A DNA stretch of 64,000 nucleotides from CAVTJL01 sp963735065 (GTDB lineage: Bacteria; Pseudomonadota; Alphaproteobacteria; Geminicoccales; Geminicoccaceae), in NCBI GenBank assembly GCA_963735065.1, contig CAVTJL010000004.1, positions 1,736,001 to 1,800,000 on the forward strand, written 5' to 3'. Shown in pieces: positions 7,765 to 17,469 of the stretch; the first letter of the stretch is position 1; the number at the start of each line of letters is the position of its first letter. The translations under genes and the position numbers were made by a program. A model generated the notes under the pieces. It saw nothing but the letters and a program-made list of their open reading frames with translations, was not told the origin of the DNA and made no database searches.

Positions 7765-8975
7765 TGACTCTTAAAAACAGCCTGCGAACCGGCCCCGACG
7801 AGCAGGGCCGGTTCGGCGACTATGGCGGTCGCTTCGTCGCCGAGACATTGATGCCGCTGATCCTCGAGCTCGAGGAAGCCTATGAGCACTCGAAGCGTGA
7901 TCCGACGTTCAAGCAGGAGCTCGAGGGCTGGCTCGCGGACTATGTCGGCCGGCCGTCGCCGCTCTACTACGCCGAGCCGCTGACCCGGCATCTCGGCGGC
8001 GCCAAGATCTACTTCAAGCGCGACGAGCTGAACCATACCGGCGCCCACAAGATCAACAACTGCATCGGCCAGATCATGCTGGCCAAGCGCATGGGCAAGA
8101 AGCGGATCATTGCCGAGACCGGTGCCGGGCAGCACGGCGTCGCGACGGCGACCGTGGCCGCCCGGTTCGGGCTCGACTGTGTCGTCTACATGGGCGAGCG
8201 CGACATCGAGCGGCAGCAGCCGAACGTGTTCCGCATGCGGCTCCTGGGCGCGGAGGTCCGGCCGGTCCGCTCGGGCTCGATGACCCTCAAGGACGCCATG
8301 AACGAGGCGCTCCGCGACTGGGTCACGAACGTCGAGAGCACCTTCTACCTCATCGGCACCGTGGCCGGCCCGCATCCCTATCCGGAGCTGGTGCGCGATT
8401 TCCAGTCGGTCATCGGCCGCGAGACGAGGGAGCAGATCCTCGAGAAGGAGGGCCGTCTGCCGGACGTGCTGGTCGCCGCCGTCGGGGGCGGCTCCAATGC
8501 CATGGGTCTCTTCCACCCCTTCCTGGACGAGCCCGACGTCCGCTTGGTCGCCGTGGAAGCCGCAGGCGACGGAATCGAGACGGGGCGCCACGCCGCCGCG
8601 ATCAGCGCCGGCAGGCCGGGCGTCCTGCACGGCGCCCGCTCCTATCTGATGCAGGATGCCGACGGCCAGGTCCTCGAGGCCCATTCGATCTCGGCCGGGC
8701 TCGACTATCCGGGCGTAGGTCCCGAGCATTCGTGGCTCAAGGACATCGGGCGGATGGAGGTGGCGGCGATCACCGACCGCGAGGCGCTCGAGGCGTTCCA
8801 GCTCTGTGCGCGGCTCGAGGGCATCCTTCCGGCTCTCGAGCCCAGCCATGCGCTGGCGCAGGTCGTCAAGCTCGCCCCCAGCCTGAGCCCGGACACGCTG
8901 CTCGTCATGAATCTCTGCGGCCGGGGTGACAAGGACATCTACACCGTCGCGAGCGCGCTCGGGGTGAAGCTATGA
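7764..8975 (+). CDS. trpB: Tryptophan synthase beta chain
   Basis: A PLP enzyme that condenses indole with serine. The PLP lysine is in HTGAHKINN (Lys near residue 97), and the phosphate-binding loop is GGGSNAMG. The N-terminal GRFGDYGGRFVAETLM is the classic TrpB1 opening. Its 403 residues match the family. It is translationally coupled to trpF upstream and to trpA downstream (four-base overlap), and forms the alpha2-beta2 complex with TrpA. Confidence 0.98.
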   Translation: MTLKNSLRTGPDEQGRFGDYGGRFVAETLMPLILELEEAYEHSKRDPTFKQELEGWLADYVGRPSPLYYAEPLTRHLGGAKIYFKRDELNHTGAHKINNCIGQIMLAKRMGKKRIIAETGAGQHGVATATVAARFGLDCVVYMGERDIERQQPNVFRMRLLGAEVRPVRSGSMTLKDAMNEALRDWVTNVESTFYLIGTVAGPHPYPELVRDFQSVIGRETREQILEKEGRLPDVLVAAVGGGSNAMGLFHPFLDEPDVRLVAVEAAGDGIETGRHAAAISAGRPGVLHGARSYLMQDADGQVLEAHSISAGLDYPGVGPEHSWLKDIGRMEVAAITDREALEAFQLCARLEGILPALEPSHALAQVVKLAPSLSPDTLLVMNLCGRGDKDIYTVASALGVKL

Positions 8976-9802
8976 GCGGACGGATCGAGGCGCGGTTCAA
9001 GGCGCTGGCCGAGGAGCAGCGGGCAGCGCTCGTCACCTTTCTCTGCGCGGGCGACCCGGACGAGGCCACCTTCGACCGGCTCCTCGCGGGCCTGCCGGAG
9101 GCGGGCGCCGATCTCCTCGAGATCGGCATGCCTTTTACCGACCCGATGGCGGATGGCCCGTCGATCCAGGCGGGAAGCCTGAGGGCGCTCGCCGCCGGCA
9201 CCACCCTGCCCCGCGTGCTCGAGATGGTGCGGCGCTTCCGTGAGCGCGACGACCTGACGCCGATCGTGCTGATGGGCTACTACAATCCGATCTGGGCCTA
9301 CGGCCGGACACGGTTCCTCGACGACGCCAAGGCCGCGGGTGTGGACGGGCTGATCATCGTCGACCTGCCACCCGAGGAGGACGAGGAGCTCTGTCTGCCG
9401 GCGATCGAGCGTGGGCTGAGCTTCATCCGCCTCGCGACGCCGACCACCGATGACAAACGCCTGCCCCGCGTCCTTCGCCACACCTCGGGCTTTCTCTACT
9501 ATGTCTCGGTCACGGGCATCACCGGGCAACGCAAGCCGGTGGTCGAGCTCGTCGGCGAGGCTGTCGCCCGCATCCGCAGACATACCCGGCTGCCCATCGC
9601 GGTCGGCTTCGGCATCCGCGAGCCCGAGCAGGCCGCCGCCATCGCTCGCGTCGCCGATGCGGCGGTGGTCGGCTCGGTGCTGGTCGACCTCGTGGCCGGC
9701 CATCTCGACGAGGCCGGGCATGCGCGGCCCGGTCTGGTCGACGCGGTGCACGGGAAGGTGCGGGCGCTGGCCCAGTCGGTGCGGAGCGCCCGATGGAGCT
9801 GA
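8972..9802 (+). CDS. trpA: Tryptophan synthase alpha chain
   Basis: Cleaves indole-3-glycerol phosphate to indole, which is channelled to TrpB. The catalytic Glu is in LLEIGMPFTDPMADGP (Glu near residue 50) and the Asp of the same segment (DPMADG) near residue 61. YYVSVTGITG is the loop-6 region, and VGFGIREPEQ forms the phosphate site. Its 276 residues are normal. It overlaps trpB by four bases and accD by ten bases. Confidence 0.97.
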   Translation: MSGRIEARFKALAEEQRAALVTFLCAGDPDEATFDRLLAGLPEAGADLLEIGMPFTDPMADGPSIQAGSLRALAAGTTLPRVLEMVRRFRERDDLTPIVLMGYYNPIWAYGRTRFLDDAKAAGVDGLIIVDLPPEEDEELCLPAIERGLSFIRLATPTTDDKRLPRVLRHTSGFLYYVSVTGITGQRKPVVELVGEAVARIRRHTRLPIAVGFGIREPEQAAAIARVADAAVVGSVLVDLVAGHLDEAGHARPGLVDAVHGKVRALAQSVRSARWS

Positions 9803-10749
9803 ACTGGCTTACCAACTACATGCGCCCGAAGATCCGGGCGCTGGTCGGGCCCAGCCGCACGGAGGTGCCGGAGAACCTCTGGCAGCAGTGCCCGAGCTGC
9901 GAGCGTATGCTCTTCCACCGCGACCTCGAGGCCAATCAACGCGTGTGCCCGCATTGCGGGCACCATCTGCGCGTCGGTCCCGACTATCGCTTCCGCGCGC
10001 TGCTCGACGAGGGCAGCTGGGAGCGGATCGAGCTGCCCAAGGCACCGGTCGATCCGCTCCGCTTCCGCGATCTCAAGCGATACAGCGACAGGCTCAAGGA
10101 AGCGCAGGCCAAGACCAAGACGCAGGACGCCCTGGAAGCGGCGCATGGCCGTATCGACGGCCTGCCCGCAGTCCTCGCGATCATGAACTTCGACTTCATG
10201 GCCGGCTCCATGGGGGCCGCCGTGGGCGAAGGCTTCGTCACCGCTGCCCGACTGGCCGTGCTGCAGCAGGCGGCCTTTATCGTGGTCACCGCCTCGGGTG
10301 GGGCGCGGATGCAGGAGGGCGCCCTCTCCTTGATGCAGATGGCCCGCACCACCATCGCGGTCCAGGAGGTCAAGGAGGCCGGCCTTCCCTACATCGTCAT
10401 CCTGACCGACCCGACCACGGGCGGCGTCACCGCCTCGTTTGCGATGCTGGGCGACGTCCACATTGCCGAGCCCGGTGCTGTCATCGGGTTCGCCGGCGCC
10501 CGCGTCATCGAGCAGACCATCCGCGAGAAGCTGCCGGCGGGATTCCAGCGGGCCGAGTATCTCAAGGATCACGGCATGGTCGACATGGTGGTCCATCGCT
10601 TCGAGCTGCGGGCCACGCTCGCGCGTCTGCTCGACCTCCTCTTGCGCCCTGTCCCGCCGGAGCCGGAGGAAGAGCCGGCCGAGCCGGGGCTGAGCGAGAG
10701 CGAGACTGCGTTCGTGCCGGAGACCGAGCATGACGACGTTCGGCAGTGA
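9793..10749 (+). CDS. accD: Acetyl-CoA carboxylase carboxyltransferase beta subunit
   Basis: With AccA, transfers the carboxyl group from biotin to acetyl-CoA, giving malonyl-CoA. The N-terminal zinc ribbon is visible as CPSC (near residues 34-37) and CPHC (near 53-56). The crotonase-fold core has ASGGARMQEG near residue 165 and PTTGGVTASFAMLGD near 201. The acidic tail beyond residue ~285 is usual. The trpA-accD-folC order is conserved in Alphaproteobacteria. It overlaps both neighbours. Confidence 0.97.
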   Translation: MELNWLTNYMRPKIRALVGPSRTEVPENLWQQCPSCERMLFHRDLEANQRVCPHCGHHLRVGPDYRFRALLDEGSWERIELPKAPVDPLRFRDLKRYSDRLKEAQAKTKTQDALEAAHGRIDGLPAVLAIMNFDFMAGSMGAAVGEGFVTAARLAVLQQAAFIVVTASGGARMQEGALSLMQMARTTIAVQEVKEAGLPYIVILTDPTTGGVTASFAMLGDVHIAEPGAVIGFAGARVIEQTIREKLPAGFQRAEYLKDHGMVDMVVHRFELRATLARLLDLLLRPVPPEPEEEPAEPGLSESETAFVPETEHDDVRQ

Positions 10750-12022
10750 CCTGATCCTCGCCCGGCTGAAGAGCCTTCATCCCAAGCGCATCGACCTCTC
10801 GCTCGGCCGCATCGAGCGGGTTCTGGCGCGCCTCGACCATCCCGAGCGACGGCTGCCGCCGGTCGTCCACATAGCCGGCACCAATGGCAAGGGCAGCACG
10901 CTCGCCATGCTCTCGGCCATGCTCGAGGCCGAGGGCCGCCGGGTACATCGCTACATCTCGCCCCACCTCGTCCGCTTCAACGAGCGCGTCCTTCTTTCCG
11001 GCACCCCGATCGAGGAGCACAGGCTGGCAGCGGTGCTCGATGCCGCCGAGCGCGCCAATGACGGCCTGCCCATCACCTTCTTCGAGATCACCACGGCTGC
11101 GGCATTCCTGGCCTTCGCCGAGCAACCGGCCGACATTCTCCTGCTCGAGACGGGGCTCGGCGGGCGACTCGACGCGACCAATGTGGTCGAGCGGCCGCTG
11201 CTGACGCTGATCTCCCCGATCTCGATGGATCACGAGAGCTTCCTCGGCGACACGCTCCAGGCCATCGCCGGGGAGAAGGCCGGCATCCTCAAGCCGGGCG
11301 TGCCAGCCCTCCTCGGGCCCCAGCGCCCGGAGGCGGCAGCCGTGCTCGAGCGCCGTGCCCGAGAGATCGGCGCTCCGCTCGTGCGCGGCGGTGTCGAGTG
11401 GGAGGCCTCTGAGCTGCAAGGCCGTCTCGCCGTGCGCGATGGCGGGACGATGCTGGACCTGCCACTGCCGAGGCTCGCCGGTGTCCATCAGGTCGAGAAT
11501 GCAGGGCTCGCCGTCGTCGCGGCCCGACGCCTGGGCACGCTGACGCCCGACAACGCCGCGATCGCCACGGGCTTGGAGAGCGCCCGCTGGGAAGCGCGCC
11601 TGCAGCGCCTCACCGCGGGACCGCTTGTGTCACATCTGCCGTCAGGCAGCGAGCTGTGGCTCGATGGCGGCCACAACCCGGCGGCCGGCACGGTTCTGGC
11701 GCAGAGCCTGCCGCGTCTGGCACGAGAGCGCCCGGTCCACCTGGTCCTGGGCATGCTGGCCAACAAGGATCTGACCCGCTTCCTCGAGCCGCTGCGAGGG
11801 CTCGTCGACGGCCTGGTGGCGGTGCCTGTTCCGGATGAGGAGCAGAGCCGGAATCCGGCCGAGATCTGCGAGACGGCCAAAGGGCTCGGCCTCGCGGCGA
11901 GCGCAGCACCGTCCGTCGCGGCGGCGCTTGAGCGTGTTCTGGCGACGGCATCGACGCCGCCGCTCGTGCTCATCTGCGGCTCGCTCTATCTCGCGGGCCA
12001 CGTTCTCAGGGAGAACGCCTGA
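10730..12022 (+). CDS. folC: Folylpolyglutamate synthase / dihydrofolate synthase
   Basis: Adds glutamate to dihydropteroate or folates (ATP-dependent Mur-ligase-like fold). The P-loop is HIAGTNGKGST near residues 47-57, followed by YISPHLVRFNER, which is typical of FolC. ETGLGGRLDATN near residue 140 is the Mg/folate-site motif, and LDGGHNPAA near 313 belongs to the C-terminal domain. Its 430 residues are normal. It starts 20 bases inside accD, closing this housekeeping operon. Confidence 0.95.
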   Translation: MTTFGSDLILARLKSLHPKRIDLSLGRIERVLARLDHPERRLPPVVHIAGTNGKGSTLAMLSAMLEAEGRRVHRYISPHLVRFNERVLLSGTPIEEHRLAAVLDAAERANDGLPITFFEITTAAAFLAFAEQPADILLLETGLGGRLDATNVVERPLLTLISPISMDHESFLGDTLQAIAGEKAGILKPGVPALLGPQRPEAAAVLERRAREIGAPLVRGGVEWEASELQGRLAVRDGGTMLDLPLPRLAGVHQVENAGLAVVAARRLGTLTPDNAAIATGLESARWEARLQRLTAGPLVSHLPSGSELWLDGGHNPAAGTVLAQSLPRLARERPVHLVLGMLANKDLTRFLEPLRGLVDGLVAVPVPDEEQSRNPAEICETAKGLGLAASAAPSVAAALERVLATASTPPLVLICGSLYLAGHVLRENA

Positions 12023-12090
12023 GCCCTGGGAGGCCGCTGGTCGCCGGCGGTCGACAAGCGAGGGGACCGGGCGATCGACAGGCAGGGCGC

Positions 12091-13404
12091 TCAGCGGGCC
12101 TCTCGGAGATCGATGACGCGCTTGGCCTTGCCGAGCGAGCGCTCGACGCCACCGGGGGCGCGGACATCGATGGCGGCGGTGAGACCGACACGCTCCTTCA
12201 GGCGGCGGATGAGATCCTGGGCGGCGGCGGCTCGCGCCGCGGCATCCCCGGCCTCCGGCCGTGCCTCGACGACGACCGTCAGCGAATCAAGTGGCCCCTC
12301 GCGCCGCAGCTCGAGGAGATAGTGGAGCGTGAGCCTGGGATCGGCCGCAAGCAGCTCCTCGATCTGCGAGGGAAAAAGATTGCAGCCGCGGATGATCAGC
12401 ATGTCGTCGCTGCGGCCGGCGATGCGGGCCATGCGGCGCATGCTGCGCGCGGTGCCCGGCATGAGCCGCGTGAGATCGCGGGTGCGATAGCGGATGACCG
12501 GCATGGCCTCCTTGGTGAGCGAGGTCAGCACCAGCTCCCCGAGCTCGCCCTCCGGCAGCAGCTCGCCCGTCGCCGGGTCCACGATCTCGGGATAGAAATG
12601 GTCCTCCCAGATGTGCAGGCCGTCCTTGGTCTCGATGCACTCGTTGGCGACGCCAGGCCCGATGACCTCGGAGAGGCCATAGATGTCGACCGCATCGATG
12701 CCGAGACGGCTCTCGATCTCGGCACGCATCCCCTCGCTCCAGGGCTCGGCGCCGAAAATACCGACCTCGAGCGCGGTCGCCCGACCATCGCGCCCCTGAC
12801 GCTCCATCTCGTCGGCGATCGCCAGCATGTAGGAGGGCGTGACCGCGATCACCTGCGGGCCGAAGTCGCCGATCAGCTGGACCTGCCGCTCGGTCATGCC
12901 GCCCGACATCGGAACCACCGTCATGCCCAGCCGCTCGGCGCCGTAGTGGAGACCCAGGCCACCGGTGAAGAGGCCATAGCCATAGACGACATGGATCAGA
13001 TCGCCGGGCCGTGCGCCCGCAGCCCTGAGCGAGCGCGCCACCACCTCGGCCCAGCTGTCGATGTCGTTCTTCGTATAGCCCACCACGGTGGGCCGGCCCG
13101 TCGTCCCCGAGGAGGCGTGGATCCTGGCCAGCCGCTCGCGGGGGACGGCCAGCATGCCGAAGGGATAGGTCTGCCGCAGATCCTCCTTGGTCGTCAGGGG
13201 AAAGCGGGCGAGATCCTCGAGCGTATGGAGATCGTCGGGACGGACACCCCGCGCGTCGAGGAGCGTTCGGTAGTGCGCCACATGGTCGTAGGCATGGCGA
13301 AGCGACCATTTGAGCCGGCCCAGCTGCAGGCTCGAGATCTCGTCACGGCTGGCGATCTCGATGGGATCGAGATCCCGCCGGTCCGGCGCACGCCCGTGAC
13401 CCAT
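12091..13404 (-). CDS. Phenylacetate-CoA ligase-like AMP-forming enzyme
   Basis: A 437-residue acyl-CoA synthetase of the PaaK type. The AMP/P-loop motif is ASSGTTGRPTVVGYT (near residues 98-112); IYGLSEVIGPG is the adenylate-site motif; YRTRDLTRLM and GRSDDMLIIRG mark the C-terminal hinge. The start is taken at the ATG at 13404 (MGHGRAPDRRDLDP); another ATG nine codons upstream is possible. It converges with folC. No other phenylacetate genes are nearby, so the acid substrate could be phenylacetate or another aryl acid. PaaK is the closest family I recognise. Confidence 0.88.
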   Translation of the reverse strand: MGHGRAPDRRDLDPIEIASRDEISSLQLGRLKWSLRHAYDHVAHYRTLLDARGVRPDDLHTLEDLARFPLTTKEDLRQTYPFGMLAVPRERLARIHASSGTTGRPTVVGYTKNDIDSWAEVVARSLRAAGARPGDLIHVVYGYGLFTGGLGLHYGAERLGMTVVPMSGGMTERQVQLIGDFGPQVIAVTPSYMLAIADEMERQGRDGRATALEVGIFGAEPWSEGMRAEIESRLGIDAVDIYGLSEVIGPGVANECIETKDGLHIWEDHFYPEIVDPATGELLPEGELGELVLTSLTKEAMPVIRYRTRDLTRLMPGTARSMRRMARIAGRSDDMLIIRGCNLFPSQIEELLAADPRLTLHYLLELRREGPLDSLTVVVEARPEAGDAAARAAAAQDLIRRLKERVGLTAAIDVRAPGGVERSLGKAKRVIDLREAR

Positions 13405-13500
13405 TGCCTTCCCCGACCTGCCGCGCCCCACCGATGACGGCGCGAGCTTGAGAGTACCGCCGGCCGAGGCGGGCGCAAGCGCCTCGCCCCGGCCACGCCC

Positions 13501-14133
13501 TCAAAGAAAGCGGGCGCGTGCGGCGGCCATCACATGGCGCTGCTGGTGGGTAGGCAGGCCGGCCTGCTGCAGTCGCCGCTCATGCGCCTCGGGTGCTCGA
13601 AGCCTAAGGGCCGCCAGCGCCTCCTGCCAAGGCTCGGGCTCCTCCGGGAAATCCAGCGCGACGCCTGTCCAGCGGGCGATGGGGCTCGCCAGGTCGCCCG
13701 GAAAGGGCACCACCCGCTCGGGCGAGCCCGTGACGCACAGGAACAGGCTGTCCCTGTCACCCTCGTGGATCAGACGATAGCCTTTGGGCGCTCTGCGCGA
13801 GTCCCGGCAATGGCGGCAATCGAGGTAGAGGAGGTCCCATCGGTTGTCGCGCGTGACCGTCTCGAAGATGTCGATCATGCGCCCATTGCCGCCCGGCCAC
13901 GGCAACGAGGCGAGGCGGTGAAAGAAGAGATAGGAGCCGGAGCGGCTCCTCAGCCGCGACAGATAGGCGAGCTCGCCCAGCACCGAGCAGACCGGAATGG
14001 GGTTGGTCGGCGATGACCCGAACGGGCCCGTGGCATCCGGCAGGACGTCGCAGTCGCGACCGTCCACGAGGGCGTCGAACATAACCGGATTATGCTCGCG
14101 CCTAGCGCGCAAATCCCAGACGAAGTTGGCCAT
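13501..14133 (-). CDS. Hypothetical protein (210 aa)
   Basis: I do not recognise this protein. The start is set at the ATG at 14133, giving MANFVWDLRARREHNPVMF, because the upstream extension is Arg-rich noise. It is rich in aromatic and acidic residues, with no signal peptide or membrane segment. A CRHCRD pair of cysteines occurs near residue 106, which might bind metal. Codon bias toward G/C at third positions agrees with its neighbours. It lies between the paaK-like gene and the cyclase, on the same strand but with ~100-230 base gaps, so it is probably transcribed alone. Confidence 0.6.
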   Translation of the reverse strand: MANFVWDLRARREHNPVMFDALVDGRDCDVLPDATGPFGSSPTNPIPVCSVLGELAYLSRLRSRSGSYLFFHRLASLPWPGGNGRMIDIFETVTRDNRWDLLYLDCRHCRDSRRAPKGYRLIHEGDRDSLFLCVTGSPERVVPFPGDLASPIARWTGVALDFPEEPEPWQEALAALRLRAPEAHERRLQQAGLPTHQQRHVMAAARARFL

Positions 14134-14364
14134 GGAGAAGCGCTCCCGACGGCGTTGGCGGGCACGGACACGAGAGAGACTCCGGCTCTGCAGGCCGGTC
14201 CTGCGCAGCACGCGCCCTTCGCCGGGCGAAGGGCCGAAGGCGCCATGGAGCGCGCAGCTGGGCGCTCCGATCGGGTGTCGGAAGAGCTGGTTCCCGCAGG
14301 CCCGGCCGGCAAGTCGCCCGCAGACGGCCGAGGCCGACTATGGGCGATGACGGCTCGACTGTGC

Positions 14365-15600
14365 CTATACTACAACAGCCATCTCAGGGTCGGAGGCAGC
14401 TCGATCGAGCGTGAGGAGCTCCTGTGGCGCTCCCACACCCTTGAGGGCGTAGCGCCCCAAGGAGACGAGCCAGTCGCGTCGTTCGCCGGTCGCCTGCGCG
14501 AATGCCGACGAGACGACGATCCGTTGGTCGATCGACCGGCAGAGCTGCGCCATGCGGCTGGCCTCGTTCACCGCCGGACCCAGCACCGAGAAATCCAGCC
14601 TGTGGCTGCTGCCGAAGTTCCCGTACAGCAGCTCGCCCACATGCAGCGCCAGGTAGAAATCCGTGACGGCTTTGCCCTGCTCGCTTCGCTGCCTGTTGAG
14701 CTTCGCGATCGCGCGCTCGGCCTCGGCCGCGGCGGCCAGCGCACGATCGGCGGCATGATTGCCGTCGCCGTCGGGGAAGATGGCGAGGATCCCATCGCCC
14801 ACGAACTTCAGGACCTGCCCGCCGGCGCCGTCGAGGATCTCGACCAGGCATTCGGCATAGTCGTTGAGAAGGGCCAGGACCTCCTCGTGATGAACCTCGT
14901 CGGCGATGCGCGTGAAGTTGGCGAGGTCGCTGTACCAGACGACCGCGCGAATGATCTCGGCTCGGCCGCGCACCACGTTGCCCTCGAGCACACGCCGCGC
15001 CGCGTCGTCGCCGAGATAGGTCTTGAGCAGCGTCTTGGCGGTCACGATCGACGCGCGCGAGTGGTAGGCCATGGCGAAGACCGGCACGATGCTCTCGAGC
15101 AGAGCGAGATCGGCCTCGGTAAAGCCGCCCGGCCGGTCGGTCGTCCATGAGGTCATGATGTCGTCGAGCTCGCCCATCTTGGCGTTGGCGCCCAGATGCT
15201 CGACGCGGGCCACATAGTCGGTCACCCCCTCCTCGCGCAGCTGGCCGAGGATGGGGAAGTCGACCGGCTCCCCGGCCCCATCGAGCCGCCGGCGAAGGCT
15301 GGTCATGCGGTTCTCGACGAGATGGTGCCAGGGGCTCTTGAGCCAGCCATCGGCATCCTCGGGCCTGCCGACCAGACGCTCCGAGCGCCTGATCTGGACC
15401 GAGTGGCCCCGCCGCCAGAACATGCCGAGCGCGTCGAAGGTAGGATGAAGAAGCCCTGAGCTCACCGCCAAGCGGAAGACGGGCAGGCCCGCCCCGTTCA
15501 GCCTCTCGCCGAGGCCACCCAGCAGCTCGCTCGCATGCCGGCCGGCCAGCGCGCCTTCCGCCAGCCAAGCTATCAGCGGGAGGGGATCAGGAGTGGTCAA
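14365..15600 (-). CDS. Class III adenylate/guanylate cyclase domain protein
   Basis: Makes a cyclic nucleotide from ATP or GTP. An N-terminal region of ~200 residues resembling those of other soluble rhizobial-type cyclases precedes the catalytic domain. The two metal aspartates are in VVWYSDLANFT (Asp ~225) and KFVGDGILAIFP (Asp ~269). VNEASR (Asn ~345, Arg ~349) supplies transition-state residues. The frame is open far upstream, but that part runs into tRNA-Leu, so the start is placed at TTG 15600 after GGGGAC; an ATG at 15732 is an alternative. It could supply the ligand for the cyclic-nucleotide-binding protein in the hydrogenase operon (speculative). Confidence 0.85.
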   Translation of the reverse strand: MTTPDPLPLIAWLAEGALAGRHASELLGGLGERLNGAGLPVFRLAVSSGLLHPTFDALGMFWRRGHSVQIRRSERLVGRPEDADGWLKSPWHHLVENRMTSLRRRLDGAGEPVDFPILGQLREEGVTDYVARVEHLGANAKMGELDDIMTSWTTDRPGGFTEADLALLESIVPVFAMAYHSRASIVTAKTLLKTYLGDDAARRVLEGNVVRGRAEIIRAVVWYSDLANFTRIADEVHHEEVLALLNDYAECLVEILDGAGGQVLKFVGDGILAIFPDGDGNHAADRALAAAAEAERAIAKLNRQRSEQGKAVTDFYLALHVGELLYGNFGSSHRLDFSVLGPAVNEASRMAQLCRSIDQRIVVSSAFAQATGERRDWLVSLGRYALKGVGAPQELLTLDRAASDPEMAVVV

Positions 15601-15810
15601 TGGGCTCGTCCCCAGGATGAATCTCTCTCGACGACGGCGAGGCGCTGCCGAGAAGCCTGAGCAGCGGCTCCGGTCCCCGCGCGATGGCCGGCCGCGTATA
15701 AATGATGCGGTACCCGGCAATGTTCCAGCCATCGCCGGTGCAGGTCCGATCATCCTGACAAGACGATGTCGGAAGCGATTCTGTCGCTGCGTTTCGTCGG
15801 TCCAGACCAG

Positions 15811-15895
15811 TGGTGCCCGCTGCCGGACTCGAACCGGCACGGCCGAAGCCCCGGGATTTTAAGTCCCGTGCGTCTACCTGTTCCGCCAAGCGGGC
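15811..15895 (-). tRNA. tRNA-Leu (anticodon TAA)
   Basis: An 85-base tRNA with encoded CCA end. The acceptor stem is GCCCGCT/AGCGGGC. The anticodon arm CGGGA-CTTAAAA-TCCCG gives anticodon TAA (reads TTA). A long variable arm marks it as a class II tRNA, and the T-arm reads GCCGG-TTCGAGT-CCGGC. It lies upstream of the cyclase gene on the same strand. Confidence 0.95.
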
Positions 15896-15929
15896 ATGGG
15901 CGCGGACCTTAGCGGGCTGCGGGCGCCGA

Positions 15930-16709
15930 TCAACCGGGGACCAGCGCCAGCACCCTGAGCGGGCTGCCCGAGCCTTTCTCGATCTTGAGGGGCGGTGTGA
16001 TGAGGAGCGCTCCCGTCGGCGGCAGCTGGTCGAGGTTGGTGAGGCTGGCGAGGCCCAGCTTGTTGGACCCGTGCATCAGGTTGTGCGCCGGGAAAGCGGG
16101 CTCGAACGCGAACGCCTGGCCGGCGTCGGTGCCCACCGCCTCCACGCCCCAGCCATTGACCTCGCGCTCGACCAGGAGCTGCACCGCGGCGACGCTCGGC
16201 CCCGGCACGTGCGGCCCGTCCTCCTTGGCATTCAAGAAGGCCGCGGGATCGGTGCGCTTCGACCAGTCGGTGCGCATCAGCGCCCAGGCCCCCTTGGGGA
16301 TGCGGCCGTGACGGGCCTCCCAGGCCTCGATGTGGGCGGGCTCGAGCAGAAAGCGCTCGTCTGCCGCCGCCTCCTTCGAGCAGTCGATGACGCAGGCCGG
16401 GGCGACGAGCCGCTGGGCCGGAATCGTGTCGGTGTAGCCGTCGGCGAAATCCTTGCCCGTGACCCAATGCACGGGCGCGTCGAAATGCGTGCCCGTGTGC
16501 TCGCCCATGCTGATGTTGTTCCAGTACCAGGCAGGGCCGCGCTCGTCGTAGCGCGAGATCGGGTCGATGCGGAACGGCGCCGAGGGTGCGAACTCGGGCG
16601 GCAGCTGGATCACCGGCGTTGCCGGGCGCAGAGTCTGGCTGAGGTCGACGACGCGAACGCTGCCGTTCGCCAGTGCTGCCGCCATCGCCTGCAGCAGATC
16701 GTTGGACAT
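15930..16709 (-). CDS. Cyclase family protein (kynurenine-formamidase-like metal hydrolase)
   Basis: A 259-residue metal-dependent hydrolase of the KynB/cyclase fold. The zinc motif HTGTHFDAPVHW (HxGTHxDxPxH) lies near residues 71-82. Members hydrolyse N-formylkynurenine or related amides and lactones. No other tryptophan-degradation genes adjoin it, so the substrate is open. The ATG at 16709 follows a strong AGGGAGG site. It is followed on the same strand by nothing but the tRNA. Confidence 0.85.
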   Translation of the reverse strand: MSNDLLQAMAAALANGSVRVVDLSQTLRPATPVIQLPPEFAPSAPFRIDPISRYDERGPAWYWNNISMGEHTGTHFDAPVHWVTGKDFADGYTDTIPAQRLVAPACVIDCSKEAAADERFLLEPAHIEAWEARHGRIPKGAWALMRTDWSKRTDPAAFLNAKEDGPHVPGPSVAAVQLLVEREVNGWGVEAVGTDAGQAFAFEPAFPAHNLMHGSNKLGLASLTNLDQLPPTGALLITPPLKIEKGSGSPLRVLALVPG

Positions 16710-16804
16710 TTCTTGGGCCTCCCTCTCGGCTTCGCGGGCGGGTCGCGCCTCGACCGGTCGAGCCTAGCAGGCGCCTGCGACCGGGCAAGCGCCGGCCCCC
16801 ATCG

Positions 16805-17248
16805 TCAGGATGGCGCCTTGCCCGGCTGGGCTACCAGCTCCGCGGCGGCGATCCCCGCCATGGCGCACGCCTCGTCGTGATCCCCGGTATCGCCGGAGAT
16901 CCCGACGGCCCCCAGAACCTCGCCGTCGGCGTCGAGAATGAGGACGCCGCCGGGCGACGGCACGACGCGTCCGCCCGACACCGTGCCCAAGGCGGCGATG
17001 AAGGCGGGGCTGCGCGGGGCGCGCTCCGCCAGCTCTCGCGTCCCGAAGCCCATGCCCAGAGCTCCCCACGCCTTGGCGTAGGCGATATCGAAGCGGAGAA
17101 TGCCCGCACGATCCTCCCGCTTGAACACCAAGACGTGCCCTCCGGCGTCCAGCACCGCCACGCCCAGGGGCGCAAGACCGCGCCGTCTCGCCTCGGCCAA
17201 GGCCTCATCCACGATCAACGTCGCCCGCTTCAGTCCCAAGATTGTCAC
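16805..17248 (-). CDS. GlcG/HbpS-family (DUF336) heme-binding-like protein
   Basis: A 147-residue protein of the GlcG/HbpS family, known in glycolate operons and as extracellular heme-binding proteins in Streptomyces. Family features are GLAPLGVAVLDAGGHVLVFKRED, the central FGTRELAERAP, PGGVLILDADGEVLGAVGISG, and a C-terminal DHDEACAMAGI helix. The start is the GTG at 17248, preceded by AGGAGG at nine bases; the open frame upstream is noise. There is no signal peptide, so it is probably cytosolic. It is divergent from the ABC exporter and ~95 bases upstream of the cyclase-family gene, with which it may be co-transcribed. Confidence 0.8.
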   Translation of the reverse strand: MTILGLKRATLIVDEALAEARRRGLAPLGVAVLDAGGHVLVFKREDRAGILRFDIAYAKAWGALGMGFGTRELAERAPRSPAFIAALGTVSGGRVVPSPGGVLILDADGEVLGAVGISGDTGDHDEACAMAGIAAAELVAQPGKAPS

Positions 17249-17469
17249 CGACGACCCCCTCCTCTTCCGGCTGCGGGCCAGTTTCAGCATGTGTCCCCTG
17301 CGATCAAGATATCTCGAAAGCCTTTGGCCCGTCCGCGCAGCGGCGCTATTGAGCGCAGACGCTCTGGCCACAGATCCCGCCCCGTCCCGGCAGCAGCCGT
17401 CCTCGCGGCCCGGCTTCGGGCTCGGCGTGGTCGCGCCTTGTCACCGCTTGCGCTGAACAATTCCGCACG

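Noticed and set aside
15601..15840. N-terminal extension of the nucleotidyl cyclase
   Set aside because: The frame runs into tRNA-Leu (15811-15895), and its residues are Arg/Pro-rich noise; the family-like sequence starts near 15600.
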